Of a stretch of DNA of 64,000 nt, positions 43,780 to 54,949 are shown piece by piece. This DNA is from Imbricaverruca yamaguchii. Taxonomy: Eukaryota > Arthropoda > Thecostraca > Neoverrucidae. A program made the translations under genes and the position numbers. The DNA is taken from positions 423,501 through 487,500 of the forward strand of contig JAOTOL010001282.1 of assembly GCA_034440575.1 (NCBI GenBank). Reading direction: 5' to 3'. Below the pieces are notes generated by a model. The model ran no database searches. It saw only the letters and a program-made list of their open reading frames with translations, and was not told where the DNA came from. Each line of letters opens with the position of its first letter. Positions within the stretch are counted from its first letter, which is position 1.

Positions 43780-45790
43780 TATACCATATCCGACAGACAG
43801 ACAGACAAACAGACTTTATTGAGGTCATCCACAATGGACTCGTGGCTATTACGACACTGCGTCAAATTGATAAAACGACACAGCACAAAAGGTCAAAATC
43901 ACAGAAAACAAATACAAATATCTAAAATACAGCAAGTCGGGCAGTCAATCAGTCCGGCACGGGCGGCACGTCAAACAGGTACTACCGTAGGTGGCGACCA
44001 AAGATCGACACGGGAAGTCGAGTCAGCTCAGGTGGCAGCGAGTTGTACATATGTGGTGCTCTGGAAATAAAACGTCTCTTCCCCATCTCGGTGCGGGACC
44101 GTGGGACATGCAAATTATGGTTTTGACGGGTGGTCCGGTCACGAATCTCCACCATGGTGGTGAGATCGTGAGCCAGTGACTCTGGCTCACCATGAAGATG
44201 CACCTTGTGTGTGAGGCGAAGGGTGTGATAACTGGCCAGGTTCTCCTCGCTGAGCCAGCCCAGCCTCCTCAGCAGATCCGAAACGTGGTCAAACTTTTTG
44301 CGGCCGAAAATTACCTTTGCCGAATAGTTAACAAAAATGTTTTAATGCGAGATAGGTTCTTTTTGCCTCCGTTACCATACAGAGAAATACAGTAGTGGAT
44401 CTACGAGAAGACCAGCGCATTGACCAGCGCGGAGATGACGGCACGTGGAAGGTGCTTCCTCAGATGCGACAGACCACCCAGAACTCCAAAACAACGCCGA
44501 GTCAATTCTGAGACGTGCGAGTCTCAGCTGAGCGAGCAATCGAAAATAAGACCGATATTTTTGTATTCCGAAATGGTGGGTAGATCGTGATCGCGAAACT
44601 TCACTGTGATAGCCGTTAAGGCACGCAGATTTTGGTGGGCTGCACAACATCATCAGCTGTGTCTTAGTGACGTTAATTTTCAGTCAATCTGCTCGAAACC
44701 AGATGTCGAGGGAGGCCAGAATTGTTTCCATATGAGTGACAACATTTTGAATTTCTGATTTCTTACCACCGACCAAAACTTGGGTGTCGGCATATTGAAC
44801 AACCACTGCGACTTCGGCGAACAGGCTAAGGTCGTTGGCGAGGACACAGTTGAGGAGAGGTTCGAGAGATGATCTTTGAAAAATGTCGATGCTGTTGGGC
44901 AACGGGGCAGATTTTTGGACCAGTAAGGCTGACACTCTGGGTGTGGTTCTGAAGATAAGCCGAAAACCAGGAAGTATCGATCCTGTGGAGACTTAGTTTT
45001 GACAAGTTGTGCGTGATCTATCACATCAAAGCACTTGCTCAAATCCAGCAGGCAGAGAAGGGACACCTCTCCATGGTCACATGCGGATAGGATCTGGTCA
45101 GATATGGAGGTCCGGACGGAAGCCGTGCTGAGTTTGGGAGAGGAGGTGGTTATCGGACAGGTAATTGTAGAGTTCCTGGTGGACGGCGCGCTCTACAACT
45201 TTCGCAATGACTGGGACGACAGATATGACGGAAATTGGAAGGGCTACAGGGATCACCGGACTTCAAGATGGGATGGACGAGGGAGTGGTTCCAAGAATCA
45301 GGAACATCGGCTTGGGTTATGCTGGAATTGACCAAATGCAGGAGCACCTCACCTAACGAGTCGAAGCACACCCTGAACATGTGGATGCCGATGTCGTCCT
45401 CGCCACAGGCTGACGAGCCGTTCATCCCGAAGACGACGGCTCGCAGCTCAGGTAGCGACAACGGCACCAGGGTAAGCGCATCGGCAACGACACGCGGCAA
45501 ACGGCAGGAGATACTTGGCGTCGCTCCCATACTCCTAACCTAGTCAGTCACGTACGGGCCCACGCGGACAAAAAAATAGGTTAAGGTCATCAGCTGTCGC
45601 GTCGGACAGCTTACGAATGGCCTGCTTGCCGCCGACAAATGACCTACCATGGCGCTACATTGACCTCCGCCCATCCTCACGGATTCGCCGCTCGACATCG
45701 TTCCGGCTATCACACCTAATCGCCGATCGTACAGCTCGGTGGGCGTCCCTGTACTCCGTAGACTGGTGCCCATAGACAGCCAGCGCACCA
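43780..45790 (-). mobile_element. LINE remnant 4: RT and C-terminal region, 3' end with (TCTG)n
   Basis: Minus strand, several frameshifts. 45790-45540 is the linker after the endonuclease. 45530-45150 holds the RT fingers (LRAVVFGMNGSSACGEDDI, HPILKSGDP). 45066-44680 holds LCLLDLSKCFDVIDHAQLV (first catalytic Asp kept) and VVQYADTQVLVGG, where YADT replaces YADD. 44203-43982 is the C-terminal tail (RDRTTRQNHNLHVP and FISRAPHMYNSLPPEL), typical of CR1/Jockey-group elements. The 3' end is AATAAAGTCTGTTTGTCTGT followed by (CTGT)n. The endonuclease part lies beyond an inserted element at 46620-47332. Confidence 0.87.
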
Positions 45791-45807
45791 CGGCGGCGAC
45801 ACATTAA

Positions 45808-46616
45808 CCCGCGCCGTCTTTCCGGTCAAATCCTCACACCCCGTCTCTAGGGGGGGGCGGTTGAAGACCCCTCTAAAATCAAAACTACGCACCTCACGAA
45901 AACAAGAGGTGTCATCGGAAAGCGCTCGACGAGTAGGGTCATGGTCCACCCTCCAAAACAATTTCCCCCCAAAGTGACGTCACCAGGGGGCTGGATTTTC
46001 ACGACATTTCACGATTCTATATTTTTGACTCTGGGGAGTTCACTTTGGGGATATATGAAAAACAAAATGTATTTAGAATGAGAAAAGGACAGCGAAATCG
46101 ACCAGGGCTACAGCTTTTTTCCCACCCCAATGTTTTTTTTTAATGTCAAAATTTTGAGTTCTGAAGTTTTCTTTAATTTTCCTTTTCCAATGGATAGAGA
46201 CCGAAAAACGTTGTTGGAAGTCAACTTTCCCAGATAAAAAATGCTTACTTTAGCCGGAATCCTGTATTTGAACTGCAATTTGGCAAATAGGCAAAATTTA
46301 TATGTAGTCAAAAACGAAAAAAATCCACTCGTACGTTTTGCTACATCCGCAAAGATAAGCAAACGCAGAAAGTTTCATTAAAATATCTGTATCCGTTAAT
46401 GCGTGACGACTGTTTGAACATTTGTGGAGGTGACCTCACTTGACCTCGACTAACTCGTTGACCATAGATGACCTGACCTAAAAAATGTAAATCGGCATGT
46501 CAAATTGAGGTGGGAAAAGGTATGCCAAATTTTGGCGCGCTGCCGCGCGCCGTTCGTCCGCTAACCGCGAAAAACCTGAGGGGGGCGGTTGACGACCCCC
46601 CCCGAGACGGGACGGG
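45808..46616. mobile_element. TTAA-flanked element, family 2, copy 2, inside LINE 4
   Basis: Same sequence as 41836-42667 at high identity. It begins TTAA|CCCGCGCCGTCTTTCC and ends GAGACGGGACGGG|TTTG. It separates the endonuclease of LINE 4 from its RT. Confidence 0.68.
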
Positions 46617-46619
46617 TTT

Positions 46620-47332
46620 GGTTCCATCTGATACGACCGTGGTGCTAGGGTTCCTGATTTTAACAGTCCTGATAGAAGCCTGGATGTCAATGATGGGTAA
46701 AAAGATGGCCAGAAAACGGTCCCACTTGAGCGTGACGCGGGAGAATTAAAAACAGAACTCCAGCCAGCCAAATAAAGATCATAAAGCAAAGCATTCAGAT
46801 CAGTACGGCGAAAACAACGGGAGCGAACAGTGGCGCCGCTCCGTCTAGATCTGGGCACATTGACAGAAAAACGAACAAATCTATGCGGACTAAAGTGACA
46901 AAATTGTGTACGGCAGTGCTGCACAATGTCACGACAGTTGGTGATAACCACGTCAAGGAGAGAGCCAGTTGAATATGTGGGTGAGGCCACACACTGAAAT
47001 AACAAGTAATCAAGAATAAAATTAGACAGCACACGTCTACCTTGGTCCCAGTCTGGTTTCCCCAAATCACAATTTAAATATCCGCAAATAAAAAGTTTGG
47101 ACTTGGGATAGGCAACAATCACACGCTGAAATTGTGCTTCCAGGTCTACAAAGTCCGCTTTCACGTCGGTCAGATTCCGTCTCGGTGGACGATATGCGGT
47201 GCAGATGATGAATTGGCGCTTACTGTCTGGTTTAATCAACATCCACGTCTCCAGCTTGCTGTTGGGATGGTTGACAGCCGTTGTTAGTTTCAGGGGAGAG
47301 GCGTTGATGCATTCCCTGGCGGCCAGCGCCAT
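46620..47332 (-). mobile_element. LINE remnant 4: endonuclease domain
   Basis: On the minus strand the domain starts ALAARECINASPL and continues with WMLIKPDSKRQFIICTAYRP, LFICGYLNCDLGKPDW (GDFN expected, so changed), STGSLLDVVITN and FSPHRFVRFSVN, where a SDH-type motif is expected. This is the C-terminal two-thirds of an apurinic-like endonuclease. It leads into the RT at 45790 once the inserted element is removed. Truncated upstream at about 47.33 kb. Confidence 0.83.
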
Positions 47333-47815
47333 TCCTCCGTACCCCCACCCGTCCGGGCGATATCCGGGCCCTCAGCGACACCCATGAATAAGGGAATGGC
47401 AGATATTAGCTCTGGTGGAGTAAACAGTCGGTTGTATGAAAATACCGTGGTGTAGAGAAGTCAATCAAGGACTCACAGCTGGCTTTGTAACGAGCGAAGC
47501 TTGAGTCTGTGATACCTGTTCAGCTTCTCTCACAAAGTGCTGTTCCGATTTCATTGGCCACGTCCATTGGGTAAAACGCATCACTATCGCCAATAACTAG
47601 TACAGGTAGCAGGTTCGTGTTCAACTACCCACAAATTATCCTAATTCGGGACCATATCAAAGAGTGAGGCATAGCACGATTCAAAGAGTAGACATATTCG
47701 CCCCAGGAGGTTCGTTTTGCTTCCTGTATCGTGTGACACGCGGAAGCCCAAGCACGTTTAAGGTGAATTAAGTTCGAGGTCTAGCTCGAACGGTATCCTG
47801 ACACTGCTCTTTCCA

Positions 47816-48804
47816 TCATGGGACTGAGGTATGCTTAGGAGAACCGTTCTTAGGGTTCTTAGGGACACATGTAGATGGACATTCTAGGAGCGATAGAAAT
47901 GTTCCTATTGAAACTGGTGGTCCATCATAATGTGCACAGAACACCAACTGTAGTAGCTCTTCAAACCTCTTCCAGTCAGCCTTCTTCAAATTCAATCGCT
48001 GTGGGCGCGGCCCCAGGACTGCCATGATAATGTAGCCAAATGTGGAAGTGGTCTCTTCCCAATGGGTCACTTGGTCTCCCGCTCGTTCAAAACTGCTAAC
48101 CAATTGCGGGCTGCCAAGACCGAGGTCCAACGCTGAAGTAATACCTGATGGGAGGCTAAAATGTGTACGTGCGCCTGTGTTTAAAATGCAGAGGTGTGTA
48201 GAATACAGCTTTCTCAGAGGTTGCTGTTGGTTAATGGTTTTACGACACATCGACCGTTGAGTCACGTAGCGTCGCCAATCTCTCTCGCCGATTGGTCGCG
48301 GGCGAAGAGTAGTGACAGGTGAAATTCGAACCCACAACTTTTCGATTGTGAGACGAGCGACTTACCCATAGGCTACTCGTCCCTTTTCTCAGAGCCGCCC
48401 TGGGAATTAACCTCATCACAACACAAGACAGTGTGATGATAGCTAAAGCCTCCCAAAAGGAGAAGTGGAGATGGGAGCTGGACCAAGAGCTACCCGTGTT
48501 CGATGGTAGGAAGTACGACACCAGGAGGTAAGCACAGCGAACACACCGTCAGAGCACGACGTTCAAACAGTACATGAGCTGCCACCGCCCGCAGATTCGT
48601 GTTCAGCACGATCTCTTTTCCAGGGCTACTATGTTGCATGGCAAGTGGTACTCTACCTTTGGCAATGGTACTAACGGATACGTCTTTTCGAAATACTGAA
48701 TAACCTTCAATGGATATTTTGCAATCTGTTCTAAGCTTAGTCTGCTGCAAACGAGTGCAGATGCAAATGCAAATACCTATAAAGAAATGGTTGTGGACCG
48801 GCAC
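47816..48804 (-). mobile_element. LINE remnant 5: endonuclease domain, split by a SINE
   Basis: 48804-48490 on the minus strand has LQQTKLRTDCKISIEGYSVF (the QETK motif changed), LNTNLRAVAAHVL and TVCSLCLPPG. After SINE A (48220-48382) it continues with SGITSALDLGLGSPQLVSSF, TFGYIIMAVLGPRPQRLNLK and ADWKRFEELLQL. These are the start and end of an I/Jockey-type endonuclease and its linker to RT. The RT itself is missing to the left. Confidence 0.78.
48220..48382 (-). repeat. SINE family A, full length, in LINE 5
   Basis: Complete copy with tail, core, B box and head (ending CTACTCGTCCC). Flanked by CTTTCTCAGAG (48209-48219) and CTTTTCTCAGAG (48383-48394), a TSD with one inserted T. Confidence 0.88.
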
Positions 48805-48869
48805 GTTGCCACTGCAGCCGTATTATGCCAGTTAATCAGAAATTACACGAAAGCTTTTGCATGCATAGC

Positions 48870-49600
48870 TGGTGCGTAGCACTAACCGATAAGACCCAGG
48901 CACAACGTACGTTTGGAGTTCTTGGAGTTCTCTTCTCACGCCACCAGCACATGATATATAGTCAGCGCAGCATTACACCTCACACATTTCGGCCTTTCTT
49001 CCCACACAATAAATACCTGTGTGGCTAGTGTGCGACTAATACTTTGTCGACAGATGGCCACCTCGTCCCTTTTAGTTTGGCTGAATGAGGAGGGCCACAG
49101 CGCTTGGTGTGGTTTTATTTCCCTTAATCTGCTTAACTCCATTTGATCCCATTTGGCCTGCCACTGTCTAAGAATAAATAATGAGATAATATGGTAGTGG
49201 TCACTGGCTGGAAGTGGGAACACGCGTCTACGTGATGCTTTCGTTGCACGCCTTGCAGCCTGATCGGCCAGTTGCAGCCTGATCGTTACCACGTATTCCG
49301 ACATGTGCTGGGATCCAGCAAAGTGTTACTTGCTTTTCCATGTGAGGTATCGAAGTAAGTTGGAACAAAATGTATCGTTAAATGACATGTTGCTGGTTAA
49401 AGCTGCGCAAGGCTAAAAGACTGCTCAGATACTCAGCCCAAATAATATGTGTACCATCCTCATCGACCTCGATGTATGAAAGGGTTTTGCTGATGGCTAT
49501 CAGCTCGGCAGTGAAGATCGTGGCATATGGCAGCAGGGGAAAAGATCTTGTGGTGGATCCTTTTACGAAAGCATTATCCACGCCTGTATCGGAGGGTGTG
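48870..49600 (-). mobile_element. LINE remnant 6: RNase H and C-terminal tail
   Basis: 49581-49378 on the minus strand has YATIFTAELIAISKTLSYIE and HIIWAEYLSSLLAL (RNase H Glu box and a changed Asp box). 49304-48936 has LADQAARRAT, LPASDHYHIISLFILRQWQA and CVRCNAALTIYHVLVA. The same order and wording occur in LINE remnant 2, so these are two copies of one family. Truncated at both ends. Confidence 0.8.
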
Positions 49601-49603
49601 TAG

Positions 49604-49665
49604 TGTTAGTTCGTTATTTGGGCTCTAGGGCGCATCGACCAGGGTTGATCATTCGCGCCCATGAG
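49604..49665 (-). repeat. SINE variant D tail fragment
   Basis: TTAGTTCGTTATTTGGGCTC then AGGGCGCATCGACC and TTGATCATTCGCGCCC. Same fragment type as at 1955 and 27097. It sits at the edge of LINE remnant 6. Confidence 0.65.
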
Positions 49666-49669
49666 GGTG

Positions 49670-50318
49670 TGTAGTGAACAATTTGGGACTTACCTTGGTG
49701 ATTTGTTCCGAAATCGCCCCATAGTCAAGTACATCCACATGTCCAACCATGGTGGGCAATCGCACGCAATTGCCACCCTTCCGGCCGGATAAACCGGTCA
49801 TCACAATCAATTATAGCGCTTTGCAAGATGGGCGGACGGGATCCATGGTTAGCCACCCTACCAAACCAAGCCTAAGCAAGCCTTTAGACTTCAAACCCAA
49901 AGCAGGCCAGACGGACCAAAATTTAAATCCACATTCTAAACGCGGTAGAGAGAAATATGCTTGTTTCGGCAGCGTGGAGAGCATGTTCATATTCCTGTCA
50001 TTAGATGGAACATATACAAATGTGGGTAGCTAGAGTAGCTGAGCGTCCGCTGCGCACTACTACAGTGGCATGGCTGATTACACAGACACACTCGGAAGGG
50101 CCCCAGCACATGCACGAGGCGGATCTCCAGGCATGGAATGTCAGTCACACACGCAACAGACAGCGTGCATGATGTGTATTACGGCCAGAAAATTAACAAC
50201 TTCAAATACATTTCGGGACTGAAAGTGCTCCTGCCCAATTGTGTCGTGTAGCGAGGGCAATACAATAAGCTTCTTCAGACATAAAAGCCGGCGTTCGTCA
50301 AGGAGGTTTGCGGTCCTC
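49670..50318. other. Unassigned DNA
   Basis: No recognisable repeat or exon between LINE remnant 6 and the TTAA element. Confidence 0.35.
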
Positions 50319-50322
50319 TTAA

Positions 50323-51293
50323 CACGCGCCCTGGAGGGTCTCTGGAAATTACGCGCATTGGAGAGGGCGGATTCCGCCCCCATAAGATCTCGGTTCCTAT
50401 TAAGGCTAAAGGAACGACATTCGCAGGATGGATGGGCACGATAGTGAACTCTATTGTGTTCAAATTTCATGACCTTAGGTCAATATCTTCAAGGTCAAAT
50501 GAGGTCAAAATAGCAAAATTGTCTGGTTTTGCGTGGCTTCGCTTGTCACTGTTATGGATCAATGTGATTGTGTTTAAATACTCCAAAATTGGCATTAATG
50601 ATGTTTTGGACATTACTAATGATGCAATACGGATGCCAGATCCGCTATTTGACCTCAGGCCACCTATATGGGAGCACTTTATTAGGTCATTACCTGCTCC
50701 AGTTACCGGAACCGGGCTGCCAACCCGACTGCTCCGTTGAGCGGCTCGGCACAATCGGCTTCGCAAAAAAAGGAGTGAAACACATGAACAAATTATGAAA
50801 ACGATTAGGCACACTATGACAAAAAGTAGGCTTCGAGATGTGAAGGGAGTAACCTGTAAAGTTGCATCAATCGCATGACAGTCATTTGCATTTACGGCAA
50901 CATTCCAGTTGACCAAGTTTGGTTTCATTAGCCAGTCATGAACTTGACCTGACTTGACCTCAGCGACCTAATATGACTTCTAAATTACATAGCATAACAA
51001 TATGCATCAAACAAGTCGCTAGTGTTGTCAAGAACACTTCCCTTTCGCCAATATAAGGGAAGCGCATCAGCGCCGGTTTTTATGGTCTGGCGCTGCGAAT
51101 TGTTTTTACTTTAATGGCCCCTAACTTGAAAAAATTGTCGGCCGATTTTAATTTGTCTTACTTTAAACAATGCGCCGGTCATTTCTAAGCAGGTACGCGA
51201 AAAACTGGCGTATATCGGTCGGTACAATATGGAGTTATGTACGAAAAATCGGAGTGGTTGGCGGATTTCGCCATCCCACCTCCAGGGCGTGTG
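50323..51293. mobile_element. TTAA-flanked element, family 1, copy 2 (inverted)
   Basis: TTAA at 50319-50322 and 51294-51297, with ends CACGCGCCCTGGAGGG and CCTCCAGGGCGTGTG. The interior matches 42693-43625 in reverse complement (for example GGAGTTATGTACGA against TCGTACATAACTCC). 971 bp, no coding sequence. Confidence 0.78.
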
Positions 51294-51301
51294 TTAACCT
51301 G

Positions 51302-51655
51302 TGATGAACTTGACCTGATTTGACCTCGGTGTCTTGACATGACTTTGAAACAACATAACATGGCAATGTACACCAAACAAGTCGCTAGTTTTTCCAAGAA
51401 CACTTCCTTTTTGCCAATATACGGGAAGCGCATCAGTGCAGATATTTGTGGTCTGGCGCTGAGAAAATACTTTGACTTTAGCGACCCCTAACTCGACAAA
51501 TTTTCGGTCGATGTTCATTTTTATTACTTTAAACAACGCGCCAGTCGTTATTAGCAGGCACACAAACAATGGCGTATATCGGCCGGTAAAATCTTGAGTT
51601 ATCTACGAATAACCGGAGGGCTGGGCGGATTTTTGCCCCTACTCCAGGACGCGTG
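51302..51655. mobile_element. Third, truncated copy of family 1, directly adjoining copy 2
   Basis: Repeats the right-hand 350 bp of copy 2: GACTTGACCTC-like start, CAAACAAGTCGCTAG, AAGCGCATCAG, GGTCTGGCGCTG, and terminus CCAGGACGCGTG then TGAA. Same orientation as copy 2, so the two right ends lie in tandem. Confidence 0.78.
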
Positions 51656-51659
51656 TGAA

Positions 51660-52920
51660 CTGTAGGGTTAGGTTAAGAGGGCTCTGCTAACACAGCGGTA
51701 GCCAAACACACCAGCCTCCATCCTCGATGTGATGGGTCATCCGCCGCCAACTTATACGTATGCATGAATGCATTCATGTATGTAGGCACGTGTGTATATT
51801 TATACAGTTGTCCTTGGACCCGTCCGTGCGCTGCAGGAATGGGGCTGCATGTGACGACAAACAAATGGCACAGTCTCTTACAAAACATATGCGTTAACAT
51901 TATCACAGTCTCTATGCGCATTATCGACATTGCCATGAACCCGTCAGACATGTATTGTTCTGGGTAGGGAGGGGCATATGAACTATATCTGAAGAACCGT
52001 TTTAATGCGGTCTCATTTATCAACATTTCCGCCACTGAATGACACAGGAGGGGGAGAGTAGGTGGTCACATGGCATAAGGGGGACCACCATCGACTCCCA
52101 GTGGGACGCCTCGGTACAGCAGTCTGTTGTGATGACAAGGAAAGGGCTCAAATGAAGAATTGATAGAATTGCAGGGACGAAATGTTTATGAACACAGACC
52201 TGATCATGTTAGTGCGTGGTTGGATGTTCGCCACGAACAACCGATAAACATAAACACAATGTCAGTGCATCGTGTCTTCTCAGAGAGGCACCGAGTAAAG
52301 TACGCATGAAGTTCACATTTATCGCTGCCGATACTGTGCTGCTCAACAAACACTGATGAAGTTGTCAAAACACGGAAAAAACTGACCACAACATAAAACG
52401 AGCTAAACGTATTAGTTAATGGACAAATAAACGTTTGACAACACATAGCAACGTTTGAATGCTGCGTAAGTAGAATGGTGATGGAATCAAGACGGAATCA
52501 AGACAGGCTCTCTTCAATCAAATTATAAGTTATTAAGCGGTGAAAAGCACGGCTGACGTGTCAGGTCGGATCCGGCCCTCCCGCACATCCTGCTAACGTC
52601 GCTCATAGCATGTGAATACAAGTTCGCTTGCCCTTGCTTGTAATCAAAGAAATCACACTTAGCGGTCCGAATCGAGGGCGCAAGAACGCATCAAGACATC
52701 CAGGGAGAAAGGAATGCCGAAGACATTCAGGGGGACAGCAATTCCCAAGACTTCCATGGGGACATGCGCGCCCCAAGACATTTAAGGGGACGTGAGCGCC
52801 CCAAGACGTTCAGTGTGGATATGAGCGTTCCAAGACGTTTGGGGAAGTGGCTTCCGAAATCGATGCTTTCGATAACATATTGCCAACAACTAATGGCTGT
52901 CGTTCCTGAAGTGTGTGGTA
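51660..52920. other. Unassigned DNA
   Basis: Nothing recognised apart from a repeated AAGACATTxxxGGGGAC motif at 52690-52830 (about five imperfect units). Confidence 0.4.
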
Positions 52921-52954
52921 GATCGGGCACGCTGTGCTTCGCCTACGGCCCGAG

Positions 52955-53213
52955 CTACACGTTCCGTCTGGGAGTGAGCGGGCCAGCCCAGTCTCCGGCG
53001 GCCCGTCTGCCGGCGCTTACCGCCCACATGACGCCCGACAGCCGTCAAAGTACCACACCATCGGCCGGTCAGACTCGCACGCAGCATCAGAGCCCAGCTG
53101 GCCGCCGCTCCAGCCCAACTGGCGGCGGCAGCCGTACTCGGCGGCCGGTCAGCAGCGCGCCGCCTCACTCACAACTGGGCCAGCCGTCTGTTATGACCGC
53201 CCGACACGTGTCC
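52955..53213 (+). CDS. Candidate exon, plus strand, unidentified
   Basis: A GC-rich interval with high GC at third positions in one plus frame. The peptide starts LHVPSGSERASPVSGGPSAG, then YRPHDARQPSKYHTIGRSD and SWPPLQPNWRRQPYSAAGQQ. It has a mixed composition more like real protein than the other five frames. A weak acceptor (GGCCCGAG) and a fair donor (GTCC|GTGAGG) bound it. I recognise no domain. The alternative is a minus-strand exon ending at a good GCG|GTAAGC donor near 53018. Strand and boundaries are uncertain. Confidence 0.3.
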
Positions 53214-54011
53214 GTGAGGCTTGTCGCCCAATAAATTCGCTACAGTCGCCACCGAGCCATACCAATGGGAAACCATGCACGCAGCGCGCGGCCAGATCGT
53301 TCGTGCACCGGTCACGGACGCGGGTCTTAGTTCGGCCTTGGTTCGAGCTGACCCCCTCCCCCGGCGACGTCAACCACTCGTCAACCCGGACAAATACGCC
53401 GACGTTGACCTTTGCTGTGTGATTCGACGCTACATTTAAAGAAAATGTCAGGGATGGAACATGAACAGTATTTTTCCGCACACACCCTGATTGAGAAAAT
53501 GTCGAGGGGTGCATTTGAGTGCTCCTACAAGGGCACCTTTGGATGAAAAACTCAAAGGATAGCGCAGAAGAGCGTCTTGGAGGAGTACCACATCACCATA
53601 GGAGTAGACACCCACCTGTCCCACTCCCTCTCCTCGGATCCATCTTTGGTTCCAGCTACCGAGGGCTCGCTAAGCCGGTCAGTTTCTGGGGCGCTGATTA
53701 CCCAGATTTCCGACCGCTGATACCGAATTTCCCCAGCTTCTGACCGCTGCGAGCTCCCAGGTGTTTCAGCTGTCAAAAGCCGATTATCCAGATATTCAGA
53801 GAGCCCACGTGTGATTACCCACGCGTCCGACTGCTGGCAGCTAGTCTCCCACGCCTCTCACCACCGAGAGCCGACTGCAGGGCGGTGCCGACCGCCGGCA
53901 GGGCGTCACCTGCGGGAGGAGCCGAGGCAGCCATCTGCTCGGCGGTGACCGGACGGGCGGCGGGGACCACCTCAGTGTACACAGGACCGACGTGTAAACA
54001 GAGCCGGCGCA

Positions 54012-54566
54012 ATGACGGGCTTGCGGACAATGCCGGTGCGGCAGGTTGTCCGGACACCAGGCGGCGGCGGTGCCAGCGCCAGCGCCGTCACTGCCGGGTC
54101 ACCCGGCGGCGGCCACGCCGTGTCACTGCACCGCTCCCGGTCCCGCTCCCCGATAGAGATTCACGTGCGCACCGCCGCGCCGGTCACTGCGCCGGCAGTG
54201 CGGTGTCACTGGCCGAGTGACCGACGCCTGTCGCCTGTCACCGGCCAACCACTGACGGATCACTGGTCACTGCAGAGAGACTGCCGACTGATCACCGACT
54301 GCAGCGCCGTCCGCCTCGGCCGACCACCGCCGGATCACTGGCGAACGGTAGGCGGCGTCCGGCCGCTGTCTGCGCGGCAGGTCTGCCGGCGCCTGGTGCC
54401 GCGGCCGAGCGTGCAGCGCCGCCGCCCGGCAGAGGTGCCGCTGCCCCCAAAGGTACCGCCCCCGCCGCCGCCGCTGCCAGTGTCGGTTAGCGTCGCTCCG
54501 TCAGTCAGCGCAGCACGTGCGGACCGACACGTTCGCGCCGCCACCGCCGCCGCCGCCGCCCATTGA
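54012..54566 (+). CDS. Candidate 5' coding segment, plus strand, unidentified
   Basis: An ATG at 54012 opens 184 codons. The first part (MTGLRTMPVRQVVRTPGGGG, then HAVSLHRSRSRSPIEIHVRT) looks plausible, as does a Pro-rich end (PLPPKVPPPPPPLPV). The middle is Arg/Cys/His-rich and may be intronic. No domain recognised. The true exon structure cannot be fixed from this sequence alone. Confidence 0.25.
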   Translation: MTGLRTMPVRQVVRTPGGGGASASAVTAGSPGGGHAVSLHRSRSRSPIEIHVRTAAPVTAPAVRCHWPSDRRLSPVTGQPLTDHWSLQRDCRLITDCSAVRLGRPPPDHWRTVGGVRPLSARQVCRRLVPRPSVQRRRPAEVPLPPKVPPPPPPLPVSVSVAPSVSAARADRHVRAATAAAAAH

Positions 54567-54697
54567 GCGGCCGGCCAACCGCTATCGCGAGCATGCATCG
54601 CCGGCGAGCGTGCACGGTCACGCTTTTGAGTCTGTGCAGAAGCGCATTAACGGCGCCTACGTGCGCGGCCGCCGGCGCCAGCTCCGGATAGTGTCAG
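54514..54697 (+). CDS. Candidate exon: proline run plus basic helix, unidentified
   Basis: Acceptor GTCAGTCAGCGCAG and a GC-type donor CAG|GCAAGT. The peptide HVRTDTFAPPPPPPPPIERP continues with ANRYREHASPASVHGHAFES and VQKRINGAYVRGRRRQLRIV. The second half has balanced composition and looks like a real protein segment, but I do not recognise it. If the donor is not used the frame runs to 54786. It is on the opposite strand to the PHLDB-like gene, so it would be a nested or neighbouring gene. Confidence 0.35.
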
Positions 54698-54775
54698 GCA
54701 AGTCGGACAGTGGCAAAGATTGTACGCCAGCGGCGGAAGCCTCCAGCGGCGCCCAGCGCCGATCTCTGTCCTCCG

Positions 54776-54945
54776 ACACAACATGACATGACATGTGCCA
54801 TTCATGTCGTGTCATGTCATGCGAGCCAGCCAGCCAGCTGTGTTGTCAGCCAGGCATGTCATACTAGGAAACCATGACATGTCATTTCAGCCAGTCATGC
54901 TATATCATGTCAGCCAACCATGTGATGCCATACTAGCCAGCCAAT
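54776..54945. repeat. (ACATG)n and CAGC-rich palindromic low-complexity DNA
   Basis: ACATGACATGACATG is followed by its complement CATGTCATG a few bases on, then GCCAGCCAGCCAG. It can form a short hairpin. Scattered CATGTCAT motifs continue to 54.94 kb. Confidence 0.75.
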
Positions 54946-54949
54946 CATA

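Larger units (their letters stand above)
53860..54790. promoter_or_regulatory. CpG-rich block, possible CpG island or 5' exon region
   Basis: Nearly 1 kb of very GC- and CpG-rich DNA, unlike both flanks. Long frames are open on both strands because of composition. It could be a promoter-associated island, a run of coding exons, or both. Confidence 0.4.

Noticed and set aside
52900..53000. Plus-strand SGTLCFAYGPSYTFRLG as part of a PHLDB FHA domain
   Set aside because: The resemblance is short and on the strand opposite to the PHLDB-like exons. Another frame of the same DNA looks more protein-like.
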